64,000 bases of DNA from Pegoplata infirma (lineage: Eukaryota; Arthropoda; Insecta; Diptera; Anthomyiidae), in assembly GCA_963921195.1 (NCBI GenBank), contig OY992540.1, forward strand, positions 14,143,136-14,207,135, written 5' to 3'. The translations under genes and the position numbers were made by a program. Positions 33,879 through 44,743 of the stretch are shown here, piece after piece. Every line of letters starts with the position of its first letter. Positions within the stretch are counted from its first letter, which is position 1. The notes beneath the pieces were generated by a model, which was not told the DNA's origin, ran no database searches, and was given only the letters and a program-made list of their open reading frames with translations.

Positions 33879-34632
33879 ACAAGTAGAAAAGTTTAATTCG
33901 ACTTTGCCGAATTTATGAATACCCTCTACAATGCCCTTTTTAAGTGATAGTAAATTTTCTAACGTGAAAAAAATAAAATTTTTGATTAGAAATATTTTAT
34001 TTTGTGTAGAAAAACTTTTTTTTTAAGTAATTTTTGAAGTGTAAAATTTTTTTTGAGTGTATCATTTTTTCGGGTGTATTTCTTTTTTTAGTGTAAACAT
34101 ATTTTTGAGTGACAAAAATACGTTGTAAGATATTTTTGTGTAATATAATGTTTGTAAAACATGTTTAACGGGTTTTCAACACGTGAATTTAAGGTGAAAC
34201 TAATCTGAAATTCACGGTTTTGCTAATAACTTGTGAACCACTGGACCGATTTCGCTGAAATTCAATACGAACCAGGCCAGGGGAACGACATATATATATG
34301 CGAAACATTAGCACCCTTAGAATGATCTTTCGAAAGTGAGAGTGGTTTTTATCTCGTAAATTTGCCAAAAATCCCTGCCGAAATTCACTCTTTTGCTTAT
34401 AACTTTTGAACCACTGGACCTATTTTGCTAAATTGCAATATAAACCTGATTAGGCAAATTACCAACATATATGCCAAACTTCAGAAGCCTCTGTATAGTC
34501 TTTCAAAACTTATCGGATCAAAACAGACGGACGGATCATCTTAAAATCGATCGAGAATCATGAATATATATACTTTATGGGGTCCTAGACCATTATTTCG
34601 AGGTGTTACAAACGGAATGAAAAACTTATATA
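33879..34632 (+). mobile_element. DINE/INE-like repeat, diverged longer copy
   Basis: It begins AACAAGTAGAAAAGTTTAAT, then CGACTTTGCCGAAT and TTATGAATACCCTCTAC. It contains two diverged copies of an ACTGGACC-block (near 34232 and 34412) and a short CAGACGGACGGAT core. It reaches GTTACAAACGGAATGAAAAA, CTTATATA, then stops short of the end stem-loop. Confidence 0.65.
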
Positions 34633-34769
34633 TCCCAGCAAAAACTTCACTTACCAAGTAATTAACGTAAGGGGTTAGCAAAAATATGAGTAACTAGTTA
34701 CCTTCCAATTTCAATGTTAACTACTTTAACACGGTGATATCATTGGAGGTAACCGCATTTTGCATTATT
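34633..34769. other. Short AT-rich gap
   Basis: Contains AAGTAATTAACGTAAG and GTTAACTACTTTAACAC; no element ends and no gene. Confidence 0.3.
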
Positions 34770-35070
34770 TTTTTTAAATTGTCCAAATGTATTTTAAATT
34801 GTCCAAATATATTTTAAAATTGTCCAAATGAATTTTAAAATTGTCCAAATGTATTTAAAAATTGTCCAAATAAATTTTAAAATTGTCCAAATGTACTTTA
34901 AAATTGTTCAAATGTATTATTGGCAATTTTTCAAATACATTTGGATAATTTTTAAATACATTAGGAAATTTTTTAAATACATTTGGAAAATTTTAAAAAA
35001 CATTTGGAAATTTTCAAAATACATTTGGGTAATTTTAAAATACATTTGTAGGATTTGAAAATACGACAAA
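34770..35070. repeat. Inverted tandem array of ~23-bp units
   Basis: About seven units of AAATTGTCCAAATGTATTTT run left to right up to about 34920. The array then switches to the reverse complement (AAATACATTTGGAAAATTTT) for about six units. The whole array can fold on itself, like an array copied by fold-back or strand switching. Confidence 0.85.
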
Positions 35071-35082
35071 AATTGGGACCTG

Positions 35083-35656
35083 TTCACTCAGAAAATTATG
35101 TAAGTTACTACATGTTAGTTGTTTGTATATTTTACAGTAGTTAGTTGTTTTCAACTACAAAGTCAGTTGTTTTTGTATGAAAAATATAATACAACTATTT
35201 CTGTTAGTTATTTTAAGTAGTTTTTTGAATAACTAACAAAAAAGTACTGTGATGTAGTAACAGTTATTAAAAGAAGTTATTTTTTTTATCTCTGAAAAAT
35301 TTTCAAAGTTTTTTTTCCAAAAAATAAAAATAAATTTTCGTTTTTTTTTATTTTTCACAACTTTTTTTTTTTTTTTTTAAAACTTTGAAAAAATTTGGTC
35401 TTCAATTTTTTTTCTGAAAAATTTTTTGAAAAAAAAAAATATTTATTGATTTTTTTATTTTTACTACATTTTATTTGTTTTGACTACAAATGTAAGTAGT
35501 TTTTACTACATAAGTCAGCTGTTTTTTTGTCAGTTAAAATAACTAACATTGTTAGTTGATTTAACTGAAAAAGTAGTTGACCCCAAAACAACTTACAAAG
35601 TAGTTATTTTAACTGACATTTTCAGTTGATTTTACTAACATAATTTTTTGAGTGTG
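35083..35656 (-). mobile_element. CACTCA-ended GTAGTT element, copy 3 (~570 bp)
   Basis: The ends TTCACTCAGAAAATTATGTA AGTTACTACATG and ACTAACATAATTTTTTGAGT GTG form a loose inverted repeat shared with copies at 21287 and 27430. The interior has TTAGTTGTTTTCAACTAC and a T-rich middle. The LINE at 35657 begins right at its right end. Confidence 0.7.
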
Positions 35657-37966
35657 GTCTGCATAGAGGCTGCAACTTAAGAGTTATAAGAAGATGATCA
35701 GAAATGCAAAATGTGATTCTTGGAAAAACTTCTGTGGAAACATAGAAGACGTTTCTGAGGCATACAGGCTGCGCAAGGTTCTGGCTTCTTCTCCTTGCAC
35801 CCTGGGATACCTGAAAGGTCCTAATGGGGTGTGATCTTCCTCTAGTCGAGAGTCGCTGGATCTCCCAAGCATCTGAAATTGCTTCGGTAATAATAAATAT
35901 GCCAACATTAATCTGGGCGATAAAAAGCTTCAGACCCTATAAATCCCCGGGACCTGATGGTATAATCCCGGCTAAGATGCAGCAAGTGTCGGACCATATA
36001 GCCCCGTTGCTGTATAGTCTAAACACAGCATGCATCAACTGGTCGTATATTCTTTTAAAATGGAGGGATACCAGTCGTCTTTATCCCGAAGGCTGGGAAA
36101 AGTTCCCACACAGCTCCGAAGGATTTCACACCAATTAGTCTGTCTTCTTTTTTGTTAAAGACAATGGAACGAATGATAGACTCATATTTGCGTAGAGTGA
36201 TTGACCCGAGGTTGCTTCTGACAAAGCAACATGCATACAGCAAGGGTAGATCAACGGAAACAGCTCTGCATGAGCTCGTTGGTACCATCGAGAGATCGCT
36301 TTCGGTAAAGGAGTACACTATCGTGGCCTTTCTTGATATAGAGGGGGCTTTTAATAATGTCATCCCAGACTCTATTATTTTGGCATTGTCTGATCTGGGA
36401 GTAAAGCGTGGATCGTTTTAATGGTGGAACGTATAACGTCTGACTTAGGAGCATCCGTCATATCTCGATTTGTCAATAGGGGCACACCACAAGGAGGTGT
36501 TGTTTCGCCGCTTCTTTGGAACCTGGCACTGAATTCAATGCTGCTATCTCTATAAGCACGTGGTTGTCATGTTGTCGCATATGCGGACGATGTCGCGATA
36601 GCGGTAAAGGGGAAGCATCTGCCAAAATTGAGGGACATTCTTCAGGGTTCTCTGAAAGATCTATCTAAATGGGCAAGAGACTGTGGTGTAGGAGTTAATC
36701 CAAGTAAAACAGAGCTTGTTTTGTTTACAAGGAAAAATAAGATTCCTGCTTTTGATCCTATTTATCTGGACGGCACTGAAATCACCTTCTCAGATGGAGC
36801 CAAGTATCTTGGAGTATTTCTAGATAGGAAGTTGAATTTCAGGCGTAATATTGAGGAACGGGTGAGAAAAGCAACGATTGCTTTATATTCCTGTAAAAGG
36901 GCCATTGGAAAACGATGGGGTGTTAGCCCTCAAGTCGTTCATTGGATCTATACAGCAGTGGTGCGTCCAATTTTGCTGTATGGAATCATTGTCTGGTGGC
37001 CTGCTTTAGAAACAAAAGCGAACTGTGTCTTTATCACGAAGGTACAGAGAATGGCGTCGATGTGCATCTCTGGTGCTCTTCGTACTATACCTACGGCTGC
37101 ATTAGAAATCCTCCTTCACTGATACCATTGGACATATTGGGTAGGCAGTATGCGGCTGCGTCGGCAATTCCACTTAATAGCACTCTGCAATGGAGGAGCA
37201 GCGTTTGTGGTCATAGCGCGATCTTGAAGAAGATAACAATACCACAAAATGTGGACTGTGCTCCCTCTTTGAGCGCCACTTTACCACTATGATACCATCC
37301 AGGGAGTCTTGGATGGGGGACATTCCGGGTAGAGGAGCCACCATAAATTTTTACACAGATGGATCGAGGCTGCACGATCAAGTGGGCTTTGGAGTCTATT
37401 CGGAAGAGCTTGGATTGAGCCTGGCTCGAAGATTGCCAGATCATTGAAGTATTTACCAGGCAGAGATGCTGGCAATAAAGGAAGTGGCTGACTGTTTGAG
37501 CTGCAATGTCTTGTCTACAACCGCAGTCAACATCTATACTGACAGTCAAGCCGCGGTCAAGTCCCTGGATTCAATGTTTCTGAAAACAAGATCTGCCCTT
37601 AACTGCCGCACGTCTTTAAATGAGATGGCCAAGCAGTTTAACATACTACTCATATGGGTCCCAGGGCACAGAGACATTCCAGGGAATTGCAAAGGCGATG
37701 AGCTTGCAAGACTAGGAACTACCTTACAGGTTCCAACAGAATTGGAATGTGTTGAAACTTGCAAGCCTCTAGAAACTTGCAAGCAAAACCTACGGCTTTG
37801 TTCTGCGACGGAGACTAATCAAAGATGGGCAAATGCGACGGAGACTAATCAAAGATGGGCAACACGACTGATTTGGCCAATAATTTTCTTAGCCTGGGGT
37901 TTTGCGAATAAACCCTATTCGCAAGAGCCTACTCGGAGATCGAGTATTATTCATGATTGTGTGTAA
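35657..37966 (+). pseudogene. LINE relic: reverse transcriptase and RNase H
   Basis: The reverse transcriptase can be followed in shifting frames. Landmarks are SEAYRLRKVLAS at 35754, KSPGPDGIIPAKM at 35940, STETALHELV at 36252, FLDIEGAFNNVIP at 36330, NRGTPQGGVVSPLLWN at 36475 and AYADDVAIAV at 36578. Then come SKWARDCGVGVNPSKTEL, GAKYLGVFLDRKL and AVVRPILLYGIIVWWPAL. RNase H pieces follow: FYTDGSRL near 37350, NIYTDSQAAVKSLD near 37530 and WVPGHRDIPGN near 37657. RT plus RNase H fits the I/LOA/R1 group. The endonuclease is missing, so the copy is 5'-truncated. Stops (for example at 36553) and frameshifts make it inactive. A 30-bp direct duplication sits at 37804-37863. Confidence 0.9.
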
Positions 37967-38029
37967 TACTCCTCATATCTTTAACATCGGTAAAGCTTGG
38001 CCTATGATTAAAGAAAATCAAAGTCGTTG

Positions 38030-38235
38030 AGAAAGAACGGAACCTTGCGGACCCCTGCATTTAGATGCAATTCATCTGATTAGATCTCATCTATAACAAC
38101 ACGTATAGTGAGGTCTCTGAAAAAGTTCGAGAGAAATCACTACCGACATCATAGGCAATTAGCTTCGAAACGAATACAACGTGCCACACACAATCTAACG
38201 CCTTGGAAATATATCAACCACCTTTCTTTCATTTA
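38030..38235 (-). pseudogene. LINE relic: Jockey/CR1-type reverse-transcriptase fragment
   Basis: On the minus strand it reads LDCVWHVVFVSKLIAYDVGS, matching the FDRVWH...KL.AYG segment, and later NAGVRKVPFFLND, a decayed N.GVPQGSVLSP. Stops and frameshifts are present. It is a different clade from the RNase H-bearing relic just upstream. Confidence 0.7.
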
Positions 38236-39084
38236 GCTGGTGAAATCTCTTGAAAAAAAAAAATACACCAAATTTATAATTTAACTGCTAAAATTCTTTG
38301 AGCGTATATTGCACTTTTTTCACACAAATTGACACAAACATTATCATCAGCATTAAATATTTGAGGGTGGCTACGAATGACGTATAAAAACCAAATGCTT
38401 CGTTTGACTGACTTGACTACTTGTCAACAAAGTTTTTTTTCGCAAAGACAAAAACACTTACGCATAGCAAAAAAAAATCGTAATTTATCATTTGCTTAAG
38501 CAAATGCATAAAAACTGCATTATTACACAATGCATATATTTTCTTTCATTTTTTTTGTTCATTCTTTGAACTTATTTAATAAAAGAATTTGCATAAGAAT
38601 CAAATATGTATGCAAACGAAACGAAATGAAACAAATCCAAAAACAACAACCAGCATATTGCCAAAGCACATGACAACACTTGGGGAATTTTGCAAATGAT
38701 ATGATAAAAAAAAAAACACTACCAGAGATGAAGAGAGAGGTAGAGAGTAAAATATGTCACAGACATTTTTTATAGAGTAAGAGAGGGTGAAATTGTGATG
38801 TTAAAGTGACCAGGTGTTTGAAATAAATATTTATGAATAAAATTAACTTTAAGATAAAAATAGAAAATTTGGTTTTATCGTGTATTTTAAGAGATATAGT
38901 GTTAGTTTAGAAATTCGAGAAGTAAACAATAAAATTAAATTAATTGAAAAAGACCGAAAATCGCTAACGATTTGACAAACAACACCCAGGGGATGCCCCT
39001 ACTAATGCAGTGTATTGTGTTGATTTCAAGAAAATAGGTTATGAGAAGGAAAGAGGTAGTGGTGTTTGGGGGATATTTGACTTT
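38236..39084. other. AT-rich non-coding DNA
   Basis: No gene is seen. Short GAGAGA stretches occur near 38725-38780, and GCATAAGCAAATG-type direct repeats near 38490-38530. Confidence 0.35.
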
Positions 39085-39420
39085 AATTTATCTACATTCA
39101 AATAAACTGGGCTCAAAAACTTGGGTTCTGGGGATAAGTTCACTTATCTCAGCCGAACATTTTCCATGCAAATATTGATAAATTAAAGCCACAAAACCTT
39201 CATTCCGATGATACTCCAATAAGTCAATAAAGTTGGATACCCCATTGTCATTGATAAGCATCAACGCCATCCTTTGGACACGGTTCAAGCTCTAAAATAG
39301 ACTTTTCAGCCCCTTCCCATATATGGGAGTTATATTCCATCTTCGGGTGGATATAGGTGGTATAAATAGTAAGGCAATCGGCTAAGGGTGAAGTAATTCG
39401 TACAATCGTTAATAAAAACC
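39085..39420 (-). pseudogene. LINE relic: C-terminal RT-thumb fragment
   Basis: On the minus strand it reads YTTYIHPKMEYNSHIWEGAE, then, after a frameshift, LNRVQRMALMLIND, FIDLLEYHRNEG and YQYLHGKCSAEISELIPRTQ. This is the usual C-terminal region of Jockey/CR1-type reverse transcriptases. It lies at higher coordinates than the 38030-38235 relic although it belongs later in the protein, so the two are separate or rearranged copies. Confidence 0.8.
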
Positions 39421-39879
39421 GAGACTTGAATAGTTATTTCGACACTTGACACTTCTTTCGAACGTGCTTATTCCAACGGACTTCTCACTGAGTTTTCATG
39501 CCATCAAGAGTTTCCAATAAAACAACCAATATCCACAAATGATACTGTTGTCTCCACAGACAATATTAGTTCTTTTATCCAGACCCTATTTAAATACATT
39601 CAAATTAGTCCAAAAGTTCCAAGACAGTCAACGAGAACTAGCTTACGGTTGTCAATTTTGGAACAATTTTCTGTCGAAAGTTAATTGTCGCGCAAAACTT
39701 CCTGTTTGGACTGTATTGTGGGTCCTGAGGATTAAAAAAAAGAATCCTCATACAAATTACCAAAATACTTTGTCTACCTTTGCGGTCCTTTGTGAGATGC
39801 GGAATTAAAAAAACTTGTTCACATTAACGGCTTGAATGGGTGTTCGCCTTAATTATCCTACTCCCACTTTGCTACAAAA
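39421..39879. other. Unassigned, probably decayed transposon
   Basis: GC content is slightly higher than the background and it lies between LINE relics, but no motif is readable. The 89-codon frame at 39539 shows nothing. Confidence 0.3.
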
Positions 39880-40110
39880 ATTTACTTCTTTAACCACCCC
39901 GATTTCCTAAGACATTCTGCAGATCCGGACACTCACATAATAAGTGAGTGTCAGCGACATCGTCACAACTCCTTTAATAGTCCCGATCACAGGTTCCCGT
40001 ACGCAAGGCTATGTGGCCGATTACACAATGTCCTGTCAGTACAAACCCTAAGAAGACTTTCTGTCCTCTTAGAGGTTGAAAGTGTCTACAGGGTTTGCGA
40101 TATCCTTCAC
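39880..40110 (-). pseudogene. LINE relic: C-terminal Cys-rich tail
   Basis: The minus strand reads VFLGFVLTGHCVIGHIALRT, then RSCDDVADTHLLCECPDLQN. This matches the GHC..G.H...C..C...ET.EH.LC.CP.L tail found at the end of RNase H-bearing LINEs. One stop is present. It is a further copy, opposite in strand to the one at 35657. Confidence 0.75.
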
Positions 40111-41009
40111 TTAGTCATTGAAATCCAACTATCCTTAATTCTATTCCCTGATATACTGTCAATTATGTTCATTAACTCTACTTAAGAAACAAAGATGCCA
40201 GGTTCTACCTAGAGAGAAGTGGAAGTCCCTTCTTGAAGGAAACAGCATGTCGTGTCAACTTATCGCTTCCGTACAATCGGCGTTATATATTCTAAAACCT
40301 AAATGAGCAGGCGAGGTTTGTATATAATTTTCTTTCAAGGAATAAAGTTCCACCAAAGACCATGGAGCTTAATAGGAAAGATCGGGCAGATTTTTCTTGA
40401 GATGTTGGTGGTACGATGGTAGTACTGGACTTAACCTTATATTACTCATCTGCTTTCCAAATTGTTTCTAGTGTGCAGTGTGAAAGCGCATACCAAGGAA
40501 TGCATTTAGAAACATATCACATTCGAATGCCTGCAACTAGGGACTAATTGTGATCATTCCTATAAATGTTGACTATACTGCTCCAAGAAACCTGCTTTTG
40601 CGACACATCACTTATACAGTACAGGGAGTTCTTCTGGTTTTGATAGATTCCGGAAAGTAGACACCTAAGCAAAGTTCTGTCTGATGTGAGGAATAAATTT
40701 ATAGTTCTAAACCGACCAGTTCTCGTTTGAACCAATAGCTTAATGTTGATACGTTTAAAGCTTTAAGACTTTCCAGATAAATTTTTGGCTCCAAATGATC
40801 GGTTCCAGAACGCATCATAATACCCAGCAACCTATTCCACTTAACATTCCAGAATCAATGATTTTTTTTTTGAAATTGTCCCGAAAGCAATCGTAATTTT
40901 ACATAAACAATTTTGTTGTGCTTACCGTGGAATATATTCAAGAATCTATTGTATTAGGAATCTGTTTCAAATAATTTCCCTGAGTATGCTAATGCCTTAT
41001 GATGTTTAT
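40111..41009. other. Unassigned, probably decayed transposon
   Basis: Mixed composition between two minus-strand LINE relics. I could not read further RT motifs. An in-frame stretch RCQVLPREKWKSLLEGNSMS on the plus strand near 40196 is not recognisable. Confidence 0.3.
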
Positions 41010-41660
41010 TACAACCAGGAGTCGGTTTCAGCCTGCAAGAAAATAAAACTCCAGCTATTTCCGTCTTCTGCATGCTGGCGCCAGTTGTAGACACCAAGTC
41101 CTGTTAGGTTTTGTTGCACCTGGTCGTTCCAACGGTGATTGGGTCACCCTTTTCTGTGTTGCCCGCCGATGGGTTCTTCCTTGTATGCCTTACAGGCCGG
41201 AGCATCATTTTCCATTCGCCCAGTGTGTCCAAGCAAACGAAGTCGCTGAATTTTATGCCCTTGACTATATCTACATCGGCATATAGCTCGTACAACTTGT
41301 GATTCATACTAATAAGGAATCCATCATCAACGCATCCATCCATCTTTTTTCACGAACACTGCGAGCATTGACTCATCTGATATTTTCATTGTCCATGTTT
41401 CATCATCATATTGTAGGATGAACGATTTGTTGAGCGTTATTTTCGTTCGTCGAGATAAGTCTTTATTTCTTAACTGCTCACCAAGCCCTGTTGGCCAGAG
41501 TTATTCTCCGCTTAATTTCATTTTGTTTTGTGGTTGCTCTGCATTTGCTTAAGGAAATTGATATCGTGTTTCTCAGCGAACTTGTATCGAGTCTTTTAAT
41601 ATAACCTGCATGTGACAAAAGAAGGAACTCCTGAAATTTTGTCACCAGTTTTGGAATCAC
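41010..41660 (-). pseudogene. LINE relic: RT C-terminus of an RTE/L2-like element
   Basis: Across frames the minus strand reads NEIKRRITLANRAW (41480-41521), GEQLRNKDLSRRTKITLNKS, ETWTMKISDESMLAVFVKKD, NHKLYELYADVDIVK, IQRLRLLGHTGRMEN and HRWNDQVQQNLTGLGVYNWR. These are the standard landmarks of the C-terminal half of such reverse transcriptases (R..A...., LLSRRTK, SETWTL, DIV..I...RLRW.GH..RM, W.D.V..DL). Several frameshifts and stops are present. Confidence 0.85.
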
Positions 41661-41840
41661 ATAAAAAAATTTCTATCCACACAATGTTCACGAGTTCGGC
41701 AATGTTTTCTGAGAGATCTAGAGCCTTTCTTTGTAAGAAATGGTATTGCGGAATCTTCTTTAATTGAAAAATATATAAACCTTTTGAAAGACAGTGAAGT
41801 CTAAAAGAAAAGAGCTTGTATTTTAGTGGTATTGTTCAGA
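41661..41840. other. Short non-coding gap
   Basis: No recognisable element or exon lies between the LINE relic and the tRNA-like sequence. Confidence 0.3.
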
Positions 41841-41914
41841 GTTCTGTTGGTAGCGTGTTAGCCTTTGAAACTGGGGGTCGTGGGTTCGATTCCCACCAGA
41901 ACCCTTGTTTTTTT
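41841..41914 (+). repeat. tRNA-like sequence with perfect T-arm, D-arm missing
   Basis: The acceptor halves GTTCTG (41841-41846) and CAGAAC (41897-41902) pair perfectly. The T-arm GTGGG-TTCGATT-CCCAC is perfect and includes a B box at 41883-41893. Seven T follow at 41908-41914. Only 62 bases lie between the acceptor ends, so a normal D-arm does not fit. It is either a tRNA relic or the head of a SINE. Confidence 0.55.
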
Positions 41915-42802
41915 CGCTACAACGAGATGGCGGTCATTGTTACCAGTTCTCGTTTAGGTTGAAATTATTAAAAAATGTATTGTAATTAAATGCAAAACAG
42001 TGAAATAAGAATACTTGATCATTGGATCAAATTTATTATTATTATTTCGGATTATAACTCGTGAACTTCATTTATGAGTTTCATTTATGAAAAAAAACAG
42101 TGCGTTAGTTTTTAAGAAACATATAACATCGTTCGACACACTTTTTCACACATGGACCAGACTGATAAATTCTGAAAGCTAGTCCGAAAATATATGTGTC
42201 TTCAAGTTTTTCTACATCAATTTGCGTTTTCACACAAAAAAACCTATAAAAAAGATGTGCGAAAATGTATTAAATCTACTTCTGAACTAAATAATGATAC
42301 ATTAAAAAATTAGTAAAATTTTAAGGCGGTTCTTTTCGTAGAACATATTAACCCTCAATCTAACGTTTAAGGGGAATTTTTAGCTCTTTTTTCCAATATT
42401 CTAATTGAACACCGCTAAAGCACCGTTTTTTAACACCTGCTTCTATACGAATGAGTTGACAAATCGAAATGAAATTTAGCATGTGTTAATATGACGGATG
42501 AACGTTTCCATAATACAAAGATTTTTGCTGTTAATATCGCCATCTCCATGTCAGGCTAAGAAAAATTTGTACTGCCCTCGTACAACCAAAAGGTGAAATT
42601 TGTCGGACGTAATATGTTCAGTGTAATATGTTTATTGTGGCATTAATTACTTTTGGCTGACGAACTTATGGTGGCGACACTTGCCAAAAACTGTCAAAGT
42701 TTTGAAATCTTTTAAAAATGTCCTCACACAATACAATCTGATTTGATTATTTTAATAATACTATGAATTTTAACTACTTTCTTTTTTATAATTTTTTTTC
42801 AG
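41915..42802. other. 5' flank or upstream intron of the plus-strand gene
   Basis: No exon was found. The stretch ends in a polypyrimidine tract and AG (CTTTTTTATAATTTTTTTTC AG) at 42781-42802. Confidence 0.45.
42781..42802 (+). other. Splice acceptor before the second coding gene's first coding exon
   Basis: A long T-rich tract ends in CAG at 42800-42802, 157 bases before the ATG. It implies at least one upstream untranslated exon, in or left of this window. Confidence 0.65.
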
Positions 42803-42959
42803 GCATTTTTTAATAATAAAAATCATAAATTAAATAAAATCTTTTGTAAATAAAAAAGAAGATAATTAAAGAAGAGAAAATAATAATTATAAAACGTGAT
42901 CAATTTAAACGCGTTTGATAAAAAAAAGGAAAACCAAAAATATTACGTGCTAATTAAGC

Positions 42960-43955
42960 ATGTCGACAACTTCGTCCATTGAAACTCCAACTTCACCAAC
43001 GGGTCCACTACAACATCAGCCATTACAACATCATCGTCAACATACATCACATCATCAACATATTACTACGGCTATTGTAGTCAGCGCTGGCGCTGGTCCC
43101 AATACTAATCCCTATACACAAACTACAACCACCACCACTTCAACTAATAGTACTAATAACCCAAACAACACTCATACTAATAATAAACGTTCCCATTCTA
43201 CTTCTTCCTCCACGAACGGGTCTTCGAACGGGTCGTCAGCATCTTATAACCCAATGACCAACAATATGATTTCTAATGCCAATCAGCAACAGCAGCAACA
43301 ATATAATCATAACCAATCTACTCATTCTCTATTAACACCCTCTTCCTCGACTTCTTCGTCGCCCTCTGTATCGGCAACTGCTTCTTCTACGGCTGCCGCT
43401 GTAGCTGTACATCAGCCACAATACTCCACCCACAATACTAATTCATATTCAGCTCAGCAACATCAACAACGTAATAATTCTTCATCATCTACTTCTGCAT
43501 CATCCTCATCATACTCGCATTCTCATCAGCAAAATCATTCACATCATTCGCATCAATATCAACAACAACAACAACTACCACAGCAGCAACAACAACAACA
43601 AAAGCAGCAGCAACAACATTCACAACATCATCATCATCTGCAATTTGCAAGGCCATCGACGTCAATGTCAGCTCCTTGTACTGCCGCCACCTCTTCTTCA
43701 TTAAATTCACAAAATAGCTCGTGTACACCATGTAGCATTAAACGTCATACTACAGATGTTTCTGTATGCTCTTCATCGTCCTCCTCTTGCTGTTCATCGG
43801 CAAGTTCTAATTCTGTATCGGCAGCAGCTGCAGCAACTAACAGTGCTGGTGTTGGTAGTGGTGGCAATGGTGGTTTAGGTGTAGGCCAAGGAAATGCCAA
43901 TATTGTTACTCCGGCCGTGATTACGCAAAAATCGCGTACTATACCCTCGGACAAG
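42960..43955 (+). CDS. First coding exon, Gln/His/Ser/Asn-rich protein (partial)
   Basis: It encodes exactly 332 residues up to AAG at 43953-43955, followed by GTGAGT, so it ends in phase 0 and the gene continues outside the window. The ATG has A at -3 and an in-frame TAA nine bases upstream. The protein is almost all low complexity: Thr/Asn-rich at 50-80, Ser-rich at 80-100, and Gln/His-rich with runs up to seven Gln at about 180-225. A small Cys-bearing segment follows at 255-270 (CTPCSIKRHTTDVSVC), then a Ser/Cys run, an Ala run and a Gly-rich stretch near 300. The last residues, VITQKSRTIPSDK, are the only ordinary-looking sequence. This is typical of the first coding exon of a long fly regulatory protein. 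I do not recognise the gene. The 20 residues read past the donor are intron. Confidence 0.85.
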
Positions 43956-43961
43956 GTGAGT
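43956..43961 (+). other. Splice donor GTGAGT
   Basis: GACAAG followed by GTGAGTAC matches the fly donor consensus. The open frame runs on for another 20 codons into CACACA-rich sequence, which looks intronic. Confidence 0.8.
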
Positions 43962-44720
43962 ACACACACATACCCACAAACACACATGCACTTTACAATG
44001 CAAACTGAAATCATCTAATATTTAAACAATTTTGGAAAAACAAAAGTTTTGTATTTGAATTTTTTTTGTAGCATATGCTAAGGCTTTAAATTTATACAAT
44101 TTTAGAGCATATTTTTAGAAACAGGTACACTGAAAAAAAATTTTTGATTTTTTTTTGTAACAAGAAAAGGGAATACTTTTAAAATTTCGAACAAAACAAG
44201 ATAAAAGATATTTCCAATTTGTCATTTCTATAAAAATTTTGACTAGAAACAACAGCATTAGATGTGTTTACAAATGCTAGATCCTAAAATCGGGAAAAAG
44301 CTGGAATATGGTACTTGAAAAAAAGAGAAAAGTCTATTCGACAATTATTTTTTCCATATGGTTTCAATCTTACGTTTATTGGAGATTAGAAAAAGGCGAT
44401 GAAATTAAAAGCTTTTTATACATACTAGCTTTCACGCAGGTACTTTGTATTGAATAACGGATAAAAGAAGAATTTGGATTGGAGTCCCCAACTTTAAAAT
44501 TCTCCCCAACAAAATCTTAATTTTTAATTATACAAAAATCTTTTACAGAAACTGTTTAAATTAATTTAAACAATAAAATTATGCCCCGTTTAGCCCGGAA
44601 TCATGTTCGTTACGGTAAAAAAATTAAGATAGAAAAAGTACCAAAGAATAAACTTTTATCCCATTAAAGTCTGAACTTCTGACAGGTACTATTTTCAGAA
44701 CGTTTTTGCTGGAGAATCCA
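43962..44720. other. Intron start of the plus-strand gene
   Basis: AT-rich sequence with an initial ACACACAC stretch. No further exon was identified. A CACTGAAAAAAAATTTTTGA stretch at 44128 resembles the CACTGAAAAA element end, without a partner. Confidence 0.45.
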
Positions 44721-44743
44721 ACATTTCAAATAAAGCCATAGGC

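Noticed and set aside
36055..37549. Minus-strand frames across the RNase H-bearing LINE
   Set aside because: Shadows of the plus-strand reverse-transcriptase and RNase H text.
43489..44014. Minus-strand frames opposite the Gln/His-rich exon
   Set aside because: Shadows of the CAN-type repeats; the plus strand has start, acceptor and donor support.
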